A stretch of DNA of 64,000 bases from Methanobacterium petrolearium (GCF_017873625.1 NZ_JAGGKL010000001.1:25001-89000), one strand, 5' to 3'; positions 23,001 to 34,088 are shown, counted from the first letter of the stretch. Notes: generated from the letters alone by a model not told the origin. Translations and numbers: made by a program.

Positions 23001-26000
23001 CCACCTCCATCTTAACAGAGAATATGGATCCCCAAAGATTCATTGGCCCTCCCATTGGTTTGGATAAAATAGCAGACCTTAAAATCACCCTCACCATTAA
23101 CAATACTCATCCCCATTTAGATGAAGACTTCCGGATAACTATCCTGGTGGAAAATCAGGGCCCCAGTGATGCTACACAGACAATGGTTGAATATGAACTA
23201 CCACCTGGCCTGGAAATCATTGGAAACTATATCTATGACCGGCAGGGTAACAGGTGGCTGCTGGGAGACATACCCCGTGGAGGAGTAATCACCCTCCTCT
23301 TAAAAGGCCAGGCACGGAGCCTGGAATTACTGCAACCTGTAGCTGTGGCTTATGGCATGGAATTCGACCCTGATTTGTCGAATAATCGGGATTCATCCTC
23401 TTTACTGGCTTACTTAATACCATCTAATTACACCACTCTCCCGGTACATGCTGCCACCTACAACAGTGCCCCTGGAGATGATGGTGATCCTAAGACTGTA
23501 CCTATGCAGAATACAGGTGTGCCACTTAACATCATGAATCTATTGATTGTCACAGTCTTTCTGGGAGTTTCCACCTACAAAAATAAACACCTGAAAAACA
23601 AGAAATTATTCCTCCTTACCACTTTATTCTTCGCCCTGATGGCATCTGGAGCAGCATTTGCTGATGAACCCCCTGATACCGCTGATTTAAATCCGGACAC
23701 TGTTAGATCTGGTGATCTTATTACCATTGAAGCCAACACCACCACTTCAACCACCAAAGTAAAAGTTTACATTGAGGACGAAAGCTACGACATGGTGAAA
23801 GAAACCGACAACATCTGGCGATACAAATACATCACACCACAGGTGGCTGATGGTAATTATCCTGTCCTCATCACAGCTTGGAACACCTCTGGAGGCGAAC
23901 AGCAATTCAATCTCAACTTCACCATCGATAACACTCCACCATTAATGGGTGCCACCCTAAACACAGACCACCTTCGGGCAGGAGATACGCTCACCTTTAA
24001 GGTTGATTCCGACACTGACACCGCGACAATCCAGGCATTACTCCGTGGTGAGACCCTTAACCTGGCTAAAGAAACTGATGGAACCTGGAATCTGGAGTAC
24101 CAGATACCCACATCCACTCCTGATGGTTTATACACTCTGATACTTGTAGGTCAGGATAATCTGGGTAACACTGCCACTAACTACATCCCCCTAACCATAG
24201 ATAACACACCCCTCCCCCCACAGGGCACACCAACACTCATGGGTAAGATCACCCCAGATGTTACCCAGTCCGGAGAAAATATAACCATCGAGGCCTTTAC
24301 TGGCCCTGAAACTATCACCTTAGCTGCAGTGATCCTGGGTGTAACCCACCAACTCACAAAACAGACAGATGGAACATGGAAACTCATCTACACCATACCC
24401 AACACTCCTGAAGGCACCTATCCTGTACAACTCACCGCCACTGATAACAATGGCACTCAAAAGAATACCACCCTCTCCTTCACCCTTGATAATACCCCAC
24501 CACAATTAGATGCCCTATTAACCCCTGAACTGGTACGTACAGGTAACATAATCACCATAACTGCCACCACCAGTTCTTATGCAGAGAAGGTAACTGCAGT
24601 TATATTTGGGGAAACATTGAAACTGAAAAAACAATCCCCTAATACCTGGATGCTCAGATACGCAGTACCAACTGCAACCGACGGATTACACAACATCCAT
24701 ATCACTGCCACTGATAAAGCTGGTAACCAGGCACAAACCACCCTCACCTTCACAGTGGACAACACCCCACCCACACTAAAACCCACATTAAACCAGACAC
24801 TGGTTAAATCAGGGGACAAGATCACCATAACAACCACATCAGACCCTGACACCCAATCAGTGAAGGCATACATCCAGGACAACACCTACCAACTCACCAA
24901 AAACCAAGACAACACCTGGAGCATGGAATACACCACACCCCTGGTGGGTGATGGGGTCTATTCCATCCTACTCATAGCCCAGGACCTGGTGGGTAACACC
25001 AACCACACACCACTCACCTTCACAGTAGACAACACACCACCCGTCATCAACCCTGAAATCAATCCAGAAGCAGGAAAACCTGGAGAAACAATAATCATAA
25101 CCGTCAATGCCTCCCCAGACACACAAAACATGGTGGCCATCATAGGCACACAAAGAACCACTTTAACATATTCAAACGGAATCTGGACCACCACTTACAT
25201 CATACCACTAGATAGCACATTTGACATCCACACCATACGAATAGAAGGAACCGACACCGTGGGAAACATCGGAAAGAACACCGCCAGCTACGAAGTACTG
25301 GATCCTAACCCCAATCCAAGACCTGGATCTAATCCCGGGCCCAACCCAGGGCCAGGACCCGGACCCGGACCTAATCCTGAACCAGAACCAGAACCAACAC
25401 CCGAACCCTTAAACCTAAGCACACAGTTACAACGTGACATAGCCGGAGTCAGACAAGCAGTACAACAAGGCAGCTTCAAAGACGAAATGAACCGATCATT
25501 TATACCCGACTGGAAGGAAGATCCAAGCCCACCACCCACCAATGAAGAATATGAAGGATGGTTAAATACCATGCTAAAATTCTCCGTGGAAGTAGCTATT
25601 TTAGCATTCATTGAATTCACACCCAGTGGTGGTTCAGCAACCGGAGAATACCTACAAGGAATAAAAAGCACATTTCTAAACAACTTCAAAGCACTTAATA
25701 CAATAAAAAGTTATTTTAGCAACAGCAGATATATTGGAAGAATTACGGATTCTTTGGATAAAGTGAACAAAGCTGTTAATAATCCTACTGTTCAAAAGGC
25801 TTTAAAAGCGTGGGACAGCTTTTTAAACAAAGTTGGTTTCAATTATGGTATGTCAGTTTTCAAAAGAGGACTATATAAATTATTCCCAGACAAAAAATCT
25901 GAAATAGATTCCCTACTATTATTATTTTCAAGCTTGCAATTCCTTAATGACCCCGATGGAACAATAAACGCCATAATTGACACAATCACAAGCTTTATGA

Positions 26001-26068
26001 AAGGAAAACTTCCCGACCGTGAAAGTTTTGAGAAAATATTTATCTTCGACCCCGCTCAAGATAAATAA
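20084..26068 (+). CDS. Giant surface protein with exchangeable C-terminal tip (expressed copy)
   Basis: 1994 residues. A signal helix (about 16-40, ending SGTVSA) leads to a Vgb/NHL-type beta-propeller (about 85-450) with two EF-hand-like loops (DRNHNGIIE and [10 protein letters not shown], about 149-170). Five DUF11/CARDB-like repeats follow (about 528, 647, 769, 879 and 997 onward). A membrane hairpin (helices about 1149-1164 and 1173-1193, ending SGAAFA) looks like a tail anchor joined to a second signal peptide. Six Ig-like repeats of about 90 residues, most closed by 'VDNTPP'-type ends, run from 1194 to 1740. A Pro/Gly/Asn linker and a 220-residue helical tip (from [11 protein letters not shown]) finish it. 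Many N-glycosylation sequons fit an exported protein. The ATG has no clear ribosome site; a TTG at 20114 is an alternative. The 3' end recurs in several downstream copies. Confidence 0.85.
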   Translation: MSYDTLGAASLNRLSNKILILIFTSLFILILSGTVSAAQLQQNYTNDSDFDNGTMVGLEHNTTHNQLQLSNSSQSEFPYIWVPNSNQGTVSKINTITGMELARYRVAPSSSASAASPSRTTIDLNGNCWVGNRGIGTVVKMGLLENGGFYDRNHNGIIETSRDLDGNGLIEGAELLDWGMDECVLWEIIVIPGLEGTYRPGEYTGRYSGTPGPRGIAVDRYNNVWAGTYGTKIYYYINGTTGEIIHNINIKSSGHTPYGAIVDKNGILWSSGSNSKQVLRLDPKTNTFTIIRVAHCAYGISLDQDNHLFVSGGQHSWLTRINTITGTIDWRKPAVPGSGVAVTDDGDVWIANQAARTVTRYTNNGDFKATIIVGKTPKGVSIDNNGKIWVVNNGDEYIHRIDPLTNQLDLSKAIPGTRHYGYSDMTGAVSQSITTQKGIWTVIHDSGTPNTPWGIINWTGYEPTNTQITVRVKSSNDNTNWSPWETVTKNELLNRTPPGQYLMIETTLQRFQGSISPILYDLTVKALVADLSIQVIGDSEVIAGEQQSYQVTIENQGPYQSPNTIFTGDVPLKDPEYSLDNGTTWNTWTGMLNLGNFNNGDYKTLLITGLTPFWTNSNLKLVGRVLSDTMDINTINNIYDHFTAVNTLCDLSIKITDYPDPVTSGENLTYHLTIQNAGPSTGRNVNLTGTFSLQNPEYSLDGGSTWQSWTGHLNLGTFEPGSLKSLLLRGLVASSATGVLDCTAQVESDTPDIDYSNNICNESTLLKSVSNLSVTLSEIPDAVAGDKIITTITVANSGPSDAQDVTVSLESVLESLEEFVNNNWVPLVDLMNLGTIPAGETRTIRVRGTIPSALQGAVNIIARVNGTNSSDAIVLLTRKSTQFQVNTETPTSIRAGESINFNLDVTNPGPSTAENVILTGMLPLLNPQYSWDGVIWNPWMGQVDLGRIPENQSMNIIFNGEVSPSFNGTFNFTTSILTENMDPQRFIGPPIGLDKIADLKITLTINNTHPHLDEDFRITILVENQGPSDATQTMVEYELPPGLEIIGNYIYDRQGNRWLLGDIPRGGVITLLLKGQARSLELLQPVAVAYGMEFDPDLSNNRDSSSLLAYLIPSNYTTLPVHAATYNSAPGDDGDPKTVPMQNTGVPLNIMNLLIVTVFLGVSTYKNKHLKNKKLFLLTTLFFALMASGAAFADEPPDTADLNPDTVRSGDLITIEANTTTSTTKVKVYIEDESYDMVKETDNIWRYKYITPQVADGNYPVLITAWNTSGGEQQFNLNFTIDNTPPLMGATLNTDHLRAGDTLTFKVDSDTDTATIQALLRGETLNLAKETDGTWNLEYQIPTSTPDGLYTLILVGQDNLGNTATNYIPLTIDNTPLPPQGTPTLMGKITPDVTQSGENITIEAFTGPETITLAAVILGVTHQLTKQTDGTWKLIYTIPNTPEGTYPVQLTATDNNGTQKNTTLSFTLDNTPPQLDALLTPELVRTGNIITITATTSSYAEKVTAVIFGETLKLKKQSPNTWMLRYAVPTATDGLHNIHITATDKAGNQAQTTLTFTVDNTPPTLKPTLNQTLVKSGDKITITTTSDPDTQSVKAYIQDNTYQLTKNQDNTWSMEYTTPLVGDGVYSILLIAQDLVGNTNHTPLTFTVDNTPPVINPEINPEAGKPGETIIITVNASPDTQNMVAIIGTQRTTLTYSNGIWTTTYIIPLDSTFDIHTIRIEGTDTVGNIGKNTASYEVLDPNPNPRPGSNPGPNPGPGPGPGPNPEPEPEPTPEPLNLSTQLQRDIAGVRQAVQQGSFKDEMNRSFIPDWKEDPSPPPTNEEYEGWLNTMLKFSVEVAILAFIEFTPSGGSATGEYLQGIKSTFLNNFKALNTIKSYFSNSRYIGRITDSLDKVNKAVNNPTVQKALKAWDSFLNKVGFNYGMSVFKRGLYKLFPDKKSEIDSLLLLFSSLQFLNDPDGTINAIIDTITSFMKGKLPDRESFEKIFIFDPAQDK
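23663..25300 (+). repeat. Six tandem Ig-like repeat units within the surface gene
   Basis: Units begin near 23663, 23942, 24230, 24503, 24773 and 25043, each about 270-290 bases. Shared features are S/TG(D/E)xITI near the start, TWxLxYxxP in the middle and an xxGN...FTVDNTPP end. The last two units (24773-25300) are the ones copied in the downstream cassettes. Confidence 0.85.
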
Positions 26069-26084
26069 ACAGAGGTATACAGCC

Positions 26085-27014
26085 ATGGGCATCATTGATA
26101 AAATGGAAGCACAGTTAGAAGAAAGAGCCAAAAAAAGACAACATGACATGGAAAATCTTTTCATCTATCTTGCAGAATTAAATATTGATGAATTAAGTGA
26201 TATTCTGTCTGAAATTCAAGATATTATGGACTCAAAATATTATAAAAAATTAATAGAAACAGTCACCATTGATAAATTTGGAGATAACATTGATTTTCTT
26301 GGAGATTTACCTAAGCATCGGATAGAAATCCTGGCCTATGATAACTTAAAAAAAGGAGGACTATTAACCACTATTTTCACCAAATCAATAATCACAGCCC
26401 AAGACACTCTCACCTTATATTCTTTTGTAGAATCCATTTATTATATACACAAAAATCCATTAGAAAAAGAAGACCTAATAAATATTTATTTCAGTGGACT
26501 AGATGAACGTATAATTTTCGCTCTAGAAAATTTTGACCAAGTTAAACTTGAAGATATACCAGAACCAACTCCAGAATACATTAAATCGCTCGGAAAAACC
26601 TACTGGTCAGAGAAAGAACTCTACAAAAAACTAAACGAGCTAATGTTCGAAGTCATGGATTTTATTTTCGATTATCCTGCAATTACAAACCGTCCTTCAA
26701 AATATAGGGCCACAGAGGATCTTTTTATTCAATTTTTGGCTGCTTGTAATGCTGTGAATAATGGCCGTTTGGGTATTGGAGTTAATGATACTATTGTGGC
26801 TTATAAAACTTTTCTAAAGTTGATTAAAACAGATGTCACAAAATACAAAGCCATCCCTAAACGCATAATCGGTTTAGAAGATCATGGAGCCTATCTGGTT
26901 TGTAAAAAATGCGGAACCTATTATCAGATCCCCGAAGGTGAATCTGCAGACGATTATTCCAATGAATGCGAATGCGGAGGCAAATTAAAATACCTGGGCT
27001 CACCGCACAACTAA
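26085..27014 (+). CDS. Cassette A partner protein (zinc-ribbon, cytoplasmic)
   Basis: 309 residues from ATG at 26085, preceded by AGAGGT. There is no signal peptide or membrane helix, and the first 30 residues are charged and helical. Family motifs are '[19 protein letters not shown]' (about 130-150), '[12 protein letters not shown]' and '[18 protein letters not shown]' (about 245-262). The C-terminus is a zinc ribbon ([15 protein letters not shown], then CECGGKL). I do not recognise a named family. It follows the surface gene by 16 bases and is probably co-transcribed. By analogy with polymorphic toxin loci it could be a cognate immunity or chaperone protein; that is inference. Confidence 0.75.
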   Translation: MGIIDKMEAQLEERAKKRQHDMENLFIYLAELNIDELSDILSEIQDIMDSKYYKKLIETVTIDKFGDNIDFLGDLPKHRIEILAYDNLKKGGLLTTIFTKSIITAQDTLTLYSFVESIYYIHKNPLEKEDLINIYFSGLDERIIFALENFDQVKLEDIPEPTPEYIKSLGKTYWSEKELYKKLNELMFEVMDFIFDYPAITNRPSKYRATEDLFIQFLAACNAVNNGRLGIGVNDTIVAYKTFLKLIKTDVTKYKAIPKRIIGLEDHGAYLVCKKCGTYYQIPEGESADDYSNECECGGKLKYLGSPHN

Positions 27015-27022
27015 AAACCCTA

Positions 27023-28074
27023 AATCCATCCTACTCATGGCCCGGGACCTGGTGGGTAACACCAACCACACACCACTCACATTCACAGTAGACAACACAC
27101 CACCCGTAATCAACCCTGAAATCATTCCAGAAGCAGGTAAACCTGGAGAAACAATAAACATAACTGTCCATGCCTCCCCTGACACGCAGGGTGTGGTGGC
27201 TATTATAGGCACACAAAGAACCAACCTCACCTTCACCAACGGAATCTGGACCACCACTTACATCATACCACTAGATAGCACATTTGACATCCACACCATA
27301 CGAATAGAAGGAACCGACATGGTAGGAAATGTTGGCAAGAACATCGCTAGTTACGAAGTGCTGGATCCTAACCCCATACCTCCCTGGCTTGAAGACCTAA
27401 TAAACCCAGATACACCTAACCCTGGAAATACACCAACTATAACAACCAACACCGGACCCGGAAATAATGGAGGCTCCAATAATCCAGGATCCGGAACAAT
27501 CGGAGGCAACAACCAACTATACCGAGACCAAATGTACATCCGAAACACCTTAACCTACACACCCACCACCGACCCAAACACCAACACCACCACACCACCA
27601 CCAGAAATGCCAGGATGGGAAATAGACACCAGTTTGATTGGTGAAATACTTCTCGCTACCTTTATGATAGCTACATCAGCTGCTGCCACCATATTAGGCC
27701 AAAGAGAATCTAAAGGAGGTTTTTTTGGTAAATTTGGCGAATTATATGGTTATCAAAAAACTAAAAGTGGTAAAATAGAAGTTAATTGGCTTTCAGCTGT
27801 TTTAACTGTTGCATCTTGGTTTGGTTTTACAATAAATCCTAACGTATTTGATGCCATTATACTTTTAATTGGAGCATTAGGATTCTTTTTTAATTTCATT
27901 GCGCAGATGATGAATAGCACATTAATGACACTGTATAGTATTGCAATTCTATCCCTAATCCTCATATCATATGCTGCAAAAATTGCTAATTATCCCGGTG
28001 ATAAAATGGAATTAATAAAAAATGATTTAAAAGATATCACCACAAGACTAAAAAATATATTTTCAATAGATTAA
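27023..28074 (+). CDS. Cassette B: truncated surface-protein 3' end with alternative four-helix tip
   Basis: Homology to the surface gene begins abruptly at about 27023 within Ig unit 5 (TCCATCCTACTCATGGCCCG; expressed copy at 24962). It continues through unit 6 and then diverges into a different linker (PIPPWLEDLINPDTPNPGN, then Gly/Asn-rich). The tip has four hydrophobic helices: about SLIGEILLATFMIATSAAAT, WLSAVLTVASWFGFTI, FDAIILLIGALGFFFNFIA and MTLYSIAILSLILISYAA. The first in-frame ATG (27037) is simply an Ile-to-Met change in the repeat and has no ribosome site. No signal peptide is present. It is best read as a silent donor rather than an independently exported protein. Confidence 0.7.
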
Positions 28075-28085
28075 AAGAGATTAAG

Positions 28086-28982
28086 ATGTCCAACGAAAAA
28101 TTAGATTTAAATATATCAGGAAATCTAGAAGAATTAATTTCAAGATTTTCAGAATTTTATAGTGATTTCATAGACTTTAATGAAGTTATTTCCAGTTTAA
28201 ACCATCCACAGGAGCTAGGTTATACTTATGAATTAGTTAATAATTCCACAGTTATTTTAGATCCATTAATAAATGGCCTTAGTGGATTTAATAGAGATTA
28301 TGCTGATGATTATAAGGATTTTCTTAAATATGCTTATGGAGTGAGACTTAGAAGGGTGGCCTACAAAATCTTACCAACAAATCTTGTGGGAACTGATATT
28401 CTTGTGGATTTGACTCGTGGCTGGCCATCTACAACTTTTTCTTACCAAAATTTTATGGAAACATATACTTTATTAGAAAATTTGTATGATAAAAAAGTAA
28501 ATCATAAAATTGGATGTGAAGATTTATTAAATATCTATTTTAGTGGTTTAGATGAACGTTTATTATATTTTTTAGATGAATTTAACCTGGTAAAAGATGA
28601 CGATGTCCCTGAACCAACTAAAGAATTTTTTAAAGCAATGAAGTATGTTAAATATCAAGATAACATATTGAAAAATATTTTCTTTGATTTTGAGAAAATA
28701 ATTGGTGCTTTTTTAACAAATACGTTTGGTAAATGTGACAATTTTCTACATATAGAAAAAAACGTAATACAAACGTTAATTTTTTCCTCAACAGTTACAG
28801 ATGGAAGAAATGAAATAATAGCTGAAGATATCATAAAAGCTTACAATGCTTATTTCAAACTTCTACAAACAGACGTGACCCAATACTCCATCAGGAAAGA
28901 CGTTTTTGAGAGCACCAATTACAATAGCTTAAAATCTCGATTTGTTCAGTTTAGTCTAAGAATTGGAATTCTATATGGCTAA
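28086..28982 (+). CDS. Cassette B partner protein 1
   Basis: 298 residues with no signal peptide. It shares with the other partners '[20 protein letters not shown]', 'VPEPTKEFFKAMKYVKYQDN' and 'EDIIKAYNAYFKLLQTDVTQ'. It lacks the C-terminal zinc ribbon of the A, C and D partners, ending SLRIGILYG. It begins 12 bases after cassette B and has a weak ribosome site (GAGATTA). The DNA is markedly AT-rich compared with the Ig repeats. Probably the cognate partner of the cassette B tip; function unknown. Confidence 0.72.
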   Translation: MSNEKLDLNISGNLEELISRFSEFYSDFIDFNEVISSLNHPQELGYTYELVNNSTVILDPLINGLSGFNRDYADDYKDFLKYAYGVRLRRVAYKILPTNLVGTDILVDLTRGWPSTTFSYQNFMETYTLLENLYDKKVNHKIGCEDLLNIYFSGLDERLLYFLDEFNLVKDDDVPEPTKEFFKAMKYVKYQDNILKNIFFDFEKIIGAFLTNTFGKCDNFLHIEKNVIQTLIFSSTVTDGRNEIIAEDIIKAYNAYFKLLQTDVTQYSIRKDVFESTNYNSLKSRFVQFSLRIGILYG

Positions 28983-29050
28983 AAAAAACAAAGCAAAAAA
29001 CACCATAATTATCTGTAATACAACATCAATCCAGTAAATAAGGTTCCCCA

Positions 29051-29926
29051 ATGACTGCTGAAACACATGTTGAACTTAAAAACGTGGCAAACGAATTCAT
29101 AGATTATTTTGGAGACTTTATCAATATTGAAAATGTTATCTTGAACTTAGAAACTCCATGGGAATTGGGTTATTCAAGGGAATTAGTTAAAAATGATTTT
29201 TGGTGGCCTGTTATCGAAGGCGTTGGTGGTGATAATTGGGCTTTCCGAAAAGATCATAAAAAATTTCTCAAATACGCATATGATATCAGACTTCGAAGAT
29301 TAGCATACAAAATTTTACCATTAAATTTTGGAACTTCAAATATTTTTGTAGACTGGAGACGAGGCTGGCCCTCAACCACCTATGACTATGGAATCTTTTC
29401 TGATGTTTACACAATACTAGAACAATTGTATTTTATTCAACTTAATCGGAAGCTTGGTTGTGATGATCTTTTGGATCTTTATTTTGGGGGTTTAGATGAG
29501 CGTTTGGTTTTTTTCCTGGACGATTTTGACCAAATAAATGATGAAGAAATACCTACACCCACAAAAGAATTTTTCCAAGCCATAAAATATGTTAAATACC
29601 AAAATAACACCATAAAAATGATGTTAATTAAACTAGAAGAACTAATCTACCTATCATTAAAAAATACCTTCGGAAATTGCCAACCATACCACAAACTGGA
29701 AAAAAATGTTATCAAAACTTTAGTACACTCCTCAGCAATTAAAAACAAAAGAAACGAAATTAAAGTAGAAGACATAATAACCGCCTACAACACCTACTTC
29801 AAACTACTACAGACTGATGTGACACAATACAAGCTCAGGAAAAATGTATTCAATAACACTAATTACAACAGCCTCAAAGCCAGATTTGTATATTTCAGCC
29901 TAAAAATAGGAATCTCACACGGATAA
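29051..29926 (+). CDS. Cassette B partner protein 2 (orphan paralogue)
   Basis: 291 residues, clearly a paralogue of the preceding gene. Both have 'LKYAY..RLRR.AYKILP', 'RGWPSTT', 'CDDLLDLYFGGLDERLVFFL' and 'YNTYFKLLQTDVTQYKLRK', and both end without a zinc ribbon (SLKIGISHG). It starts 68 bases after its sister and has no tip domain of its own before it, so it may be the remnant of a lost cassette. AGGTT precedes the ATG. Confidence 0.72.
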   Translation: MTAETHVELKNVANEFIDYFGDFINIENVILNLETPWELGYSRELVKNDFWWPVIEGVGGDNWAFRKDHKKFLKYAYDIRLRRLAYKILPLNFGTSNIFVDWRRGWPSTTYDYGIFSDVYTILEQLYFIQLNRKLGCDDLLDLYFGGLDERLVFFLDDFDQINDEEIPTPTKEFFQAIKYVKYQNNTIKMMLIKLEELIYLSLKNTFGNCQPYHKLEKNVIKTLVHSSAIKNKRNEIKVEDIITAYNTYFKLLQTDVTQYKLRKNVFNNTNYNSLKARFVYFSLKIGISHG

Positions 29927-30057
29927 GTACAGAAACCACCAAAATAGTTTCGCACTCAGATAATAATAGCTAAATGATAGCAGCAACACCAACGTTACTT
30001 ACAATTTCCCATTCGGACTCGAATACCAGAACACACAATCATACAAACCCCATCCAA

Positions 30058-30447
30058 CAAGCAGATGGAACCTGGAAACTCACCTACACCATACCCAACA
30101 CTCCTGAAGGAACTTATCCTGTACAACTCACCGCCACTGATAACAACGGCACACAAAAGAATACCACACTCTCCTTCACCTTGATAATACCCCACCACAA
30201 TTAGATGCCCTATTAACACCTGAACTGGTACGTACAGGTAACGTGCTTACCATAACTACCACCACCAGTTCTGATGCAGAGAAGGTAACTGCAGTTATAT
30301 TTGGGGAAACCTTGAAACTGAAAAAACAATCCCCTAATACCTGGATGCTCAGATACGCAGTACCAACTGCAACAGACGGATTACAACATCCATATCACTG
30401 CCACTGATAAAGCTGGCAACCAGGCACAAAACACCCTTAACTTCACA
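30058..30447 (+). pseudogene. Frameshifted Ig repeat segment (5' arm of cassette C)
   Basis: This stretch is nearly the same as 24362-24760 of the surface gene (end of Ig unit 3 and unit 4). One C is missing near 30184 (CTTCACCTTGAT versus CTTCACCCTTGAT). Two bases are missing near 30385 (GGATTACAACATCC versus GGATTACACAACATCC). The two shifts add to three, so the frame is restored further on, but the intervening unit cannot be read in phase. This supports a non-translated donor copy. Confidence 0.8.
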
Positions 30448-31866
30448 GTGGATAACACCCCACCCACACTAAACCCCACCTTAAACCATACACTGGTTAA
30501 ATCAGGTGACAATATCACCATAACAACCACATCAGACCCTGACACCCAATCAGTGAAGGCATACATCCAGGATAACACCTACCAACTCACCAAGAACCAA
30601 GACAACACCTGGAGCATGGAATACACCACACCCTTGGTGGGTGATGGGGTCTACTCCATCCTACTCATAGCCCGGGACCTGGTGGGTAACACCAACCACA
30701 CACCACTCACCTTCATTGTGGATAACACTCCCCCAGTTATAAACCCTGAAATCATTCCAGAAGCAGGTAAACCTGGAGAAACAATAAACATAACCGCGAA
30801 TGCCTCCGCAGACACGCAGAGTGTGGTGGCTATTATAGGTACACAAAGAATCAACCTCACCTTCACCAATGGAATCTGGACCACCACTTACATCATACCA
30901 CTAGACGCCACCTTTGACATCCACACCATACGAATAGAAGGAACAGACAACGTGGGAAACATTGGAAAGAACACAGCCAGTTACGAAGTGCTGGATCCTA
31001 ACCCCATACCTCCCTGGCTTGAAGACCTGATAAACCCAGACACACCTAACCCTGGAAATAAACCAACTATAACAACCAACACCGGACCCGGAAATAATGG
31101 AGGCTCAGGTAATGGAGGTTCGGGCAGCGGCTCAGACAATGATGGCTCAGACAGTGGTTCTGGAACAGGCAGTAACTACAACCCCAATACCACCACTCAG
31201 CTTGAAGATGACATTGATTACATTCGAAAAAGATTCAGAGACATCACAGGAATTACCAAAGCCCAAGACACCATTGAAGACATCAAACTACCAAACTGGA
31301 AACTAACCATCGACCCACCAGACATAGACCAATGGGACATACTCGACATGACAATAAACGCAGCAGGAGAACTACTATTCCTCGGATACGTAGCAACCAC
31401 ACCAGGAGGAAATGAATACCTACAACAAGTACAAACCGGCATGAGCACAGGCATAAAAAGCATTAAAACCGGCCTAAGATACTTCACAAAAGACCGAAGA
31501 ATTGCTTTTGATCTAATAAAAAAGGGATTTAAAACTATTGGTAAAAGTTTTGTTGATGATAGTTTCATGAAGTCCGTATCAGACAGAACTTTCATGCTTG
31601 ATCCCAATGTTGCCCAAGAAGCATTAGTGAGGGGCCTGTGCAAAATTTTCCCAAAACAAGCACCAGAAATCCGAACATTCTTCACACTCCTAGGTAGCAT
31701 AAACTTTATTGAAGACCCATTCGGCATACTTAAAGCATGGGGAGATGTAGTATACAGCCTATTTACAAAAGGAATACCACAAGGCAACTATGAAGAAACC
31801 ACTCAAAAATTCTGGGAAGCCATTAGAAAAACTTTCACCGAACCAATACCTAATCCACTACCATAA
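30448..31866 (+). CDS. Cassette C: Ig repeats 5-6 with alternative tip
   Basis: The open part covers the end of Ig unit 4, units 5 and 6, the same PIPPWLEDLINP linker start as cassette B, then a long Gly/Ser/Asp stretch (GNGGSGSGSDNDGSDSG) and a tip of about 220 residues. The tip resembles that of the expressed copy at low identity: 'TTPGGNEYLQ' versus '[13 protein letters not shown]', and 'GLCKIFPKQAPEIRTFFTLL' versus '[20 protein letters not shown]'. No ribosome site or signal peptide precedes the open frame. Read as a silent donor. Confidence 0.72.
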   Translation: MDNTPPTLNPTLNHTLVKSGDNITITTTSDPDTQSVKAYIQDNTYQLTKNQDNTWSMEYTTPLVGDGVYSILLIARDLVGNTNHTPLTFIVDNTPPVINPEIIPEAGKPGETINITANASADTQSVVAIIGTQRINLTFTNGIWTTTYIIPLDATFDIHTIRIEGTDNVGNIGKNTASYEVLDPNPIPPWLEDLINPDTPNPGNKPTITTNTGPGNNGGSGNGGSGSGSDNDGSDSGSGTGSNYNPNTTTQLEDDIDYIRKRFRDITGITKAQDTIEDIKLPNWKLTIDPPDIDQWDILDMTINAAGELLFLGYVATTPGGNEYLQQVQTGMSTGIKSIKTGLRYFTKDRRIAFDLIKKGFKTIGKSFVDDSFMKSVSDRTFMLDPNVAQEALVRGLCKIFPKQAPEIRTFFTLLGSINFIEDPFGILKAWGDVVYSLFTKGIPQGNYEETTQKFWEAIRKTFTEPIPNPLP

Positions 31867-31927
31867 CAGGATGTATAATAAAAGTTAAAAAATTCTCATT
31901 AAACAACCACCAGGAGACACCACAAAA

Positions 31928-32911
31928 TTGAAAAAAGTAAAAACCTGGATGAAAATAAGCGACGTTTTATCAGACTTCCAAGACAAAATCAACACATCTT
32001 TAGGACGAGAAACAAGTTCAGAGTGGAATAAAAGGGTGCTTAAGGAGTATTGTGTTTATTTAAGAGGTTTGAGTGTCCAAGGCCTGCCAGAAATATTGAA
32101 TGAAATCCAAGATACATGGAATTCTGGATTGTATCAGGATTTTGTATGGGCATTTGGGGAACGAAAAATGGAAAGTCGCCCTTTAACCTTTGAAGAATTA
32201 GCCCATAATAAGTTATCAACCTTAGCTGCGACCAATCTACCTTCAACAGGTTTTAATACCCTAATGTCTGGTAAAACCGATTTAAACTTGTTTCGTGCTA
32301 TGGGACCCATGATTGAGGCAATATACCACTTAAATAGTGGGCGGGCGTTTAATTGGGAGGATATGTTAAATTTAGCATTCAGTGACTTGGAAACACGCCT
32401 GATTTTTGCGTTAAATAGGTTTGATGAAGTGAAAGAGGTTCCTGAACCGACTGCTGAGTTTTTCCAAAAACTAAAAGAAACAAGCATGACCAGCGAACAA
32501 ACCAAAAACCTCGAAGAGAAAATAGGGCTAGTGCTAATACACATAGAGGGCGAAATATTTGGAATGGGATTTGAGAATTCTGTCGAAGATTATTGGCCAA
32601 CAATGAGCTTATTTATCCAATTTTTAGCAGCTTGTAGTGCTGTGCAACATAACCGTGAAGAAATCGTTAATGAAGATATTATTCGAGCTTATAGAACTTT
32701 TTTCAAGCTTATAAAGACTGATGTAACACAGTATAAAGCTGATCCAGAACTCGTACGGGATATGGATGAGGATAATCCAGATTATGAGGATGTTATAGTG
32801 TGTAAAAATTGTGGAAGCTATTATAAACTGGAACCAGGTGAATCAGTGGATGATTTCGAAAGCTGCCATTGTGGAGGTGAGTTGAAGCAGGTTCATGATG
32901 AAAGAACCTAA
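31928..32911 (+). CDS. Cassette C partner protein (zinc-ribbon)
   Basis: 327 residues from a TTG with GGAG upstream; an ATG at codon 8 is an alternative. Family motifs are 'WEDMLNLAFSDLETRLIFAL', 'VPEPTAEFFQKL' and '[20 protein letters not shown]'. The C-terminal zinc ribbon is CKNCGSYYKLEPGES, then CHCGGEL. There is no export signal. It is more divergent from the A and D partners than those are from each other, in parallel with the divergence of its tip domain. Confidence 0.72.
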   Translation: MKKVKTWMKISDVLSDFQDKINTSLGRETSSEWNKRVLKEYCVYLRGLSVQGLPEILNEIQDTWNSGLYQDFVWAFGERKMESRPLTFEELAHNKLSTLAATNLPSTGFNTLMSGKTDLNLFRAMGPMIEAIYHLNSGRAFNWEDMLNLAFSDLETRLIFALNRFDEVKEVPEPTAEFFQKLKETSMTSEQTKNLEEKIGLVLIHIEGEIFGMGFENSVEDYWPTMSLFIQFLAACSAVQHNREEIVNEDIIRAYRTFFKLIKTDVTQYKADPELVRDMDEDNPDYEDVIVCKNCGSYYKLEPGESVDDFESCHCGGELKQVHDERT

Positions 32912-34088
32912 AAAAAATAGAGACCCCCTCAATACCCCATACAACACCTGGAGCATGGAATACACCACACCACAAATTGGTGATGGAGTCTACTCCATCC
33001 TACTCATGGCCCGGGACCTAGCGGGTAACACCAACCACACACCACTCACCTTCACAGTAGACAACATTCCCCCCATAATCAACCCTGAAATCAGCCCAGA
33101 AGCAGCTAAACCTGGAGAAACAATAAACATAACCGTCCATGCCTCCCCCAACACAGAAAGTGTGGTGGCTATTATAGGCACACAAAGAATCACTTTAACA
33201 TATTCCAACGGAATCTGGACCACCAACTACACCATACCACTAGACACCACCTTCAACATCCACACCATACGAATAGAAGGAACAGACACCGTGGGAAATG
33301 TAGGAAAGAACACCGCCAGTTACGAAATACTGGATCCTAATCCCAATCCAAGACCTGGATCTAATCTCGGGCCCAACCCAGGGCCAGGACCTGGGCCTAG
33401 TCCTGAACCAGAACCAACACCCGAACCCTTAAACCTAAGCACACAGTTACAACGTGACATAGCCGGAGTACGCCAGGCAGTGCAACAAGGCAGCTTCCAA
33501 GACGAAATGAACCGATCATTTATACCCGACTGGAAGGAAGATCCAAGCCCACCACCCACCAATGAAGAATATGAAGGATGGTTAAATACCATGCTAAAAT
33601 TCTCCGTGGAAGTAGCTATTTTAGCATTCATTGAATTCACACCCAGTGGTGGTTCAGCAACCGGAGAATACCTACAAGGAATAAAAAGCACATTTCTAAA
33701 CAACTTCAAAGCACTTAATACAATAGTTAGTTACTTTAATAAAATGAAGAACGTGGAGCAAATTTCGAACGCTTTAACTAAAGTAAATAAAGTTATTAAT
33801 AACCCTACTGTCCAAAAGGCTTTAAAAGCGTGGGACCGCTTTTTAAACAAAGTCGGTTTCAATTATGGAATGTCAGTTTTCAAAAGAGGACTATATAAAT
33901 TATTCCCAGACAAAAAATCTGAAATAGATTCCCTATTATTATTATTTTCAAGCTGGCAATTCCTCAATGACCCCTATGGCACAATAAACGCCATAATTGA
34001 CACAATCACGAGCATTATGAAAGGAAAACTTCCCGACCGTGAAAGTTTTGAGAAAATATTTATTTTCGACCCAGTACAAGATAAATAA
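32895..34088 (+). CDS. Cassette D: Ig repeat fragment with tip closely related to the expressed tip
   Basis: Homology restarts at about 32938 (ACAACACCTGGAGCATGGAA) in Ig unit 5. It covers unit 6, the [10 protein letters not shown] linker and a tip almost the same as that of the expressed gene. About 33507-33724 is essentially identical to 25487-25704. A short hypervariable window follows (residues after 'KALNTI'), and similarity resumes at '[12 protein letters not shown]'. The frame is open from an ATG inside the preceding partner gene, but there is no signal peptide. Confidence 0.72.
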   Translation: MMKEPKKNRDPLNTPYNTWSMEYTTPQIGDGVYSILLMARDLAGNTNHTPLTFTVDNIPPIINPEISPEAAKPGETINITVHASPNTESVVAIIGTQRITLTYSNGIWTTNYTIPLDTTFNIHTIRIEGTDTVGNVGKNTASYEILDPNPNPRPGSNLGPNPGPGPGPSPEPEPTPEPLNLSTQLQRDIAGVRQAVQQGSFQDEMNRSFIPDWKEDPSPPPTNEEYEGWLNTMLKFSVEVAILAFIEFTPSGGSATGEYLQGIKSTFLNNFKALNTIVSYFNKMKNVEQISNALTKVNKVINNPTVQKALKAWDRFLNKVGFNYGMSVFKRGLYKLFPDKKSEIDSLLLLFSSWQFLNDPYGTINAIIDTITSIMKGKLPDRESFEKIFIFDPVQDK

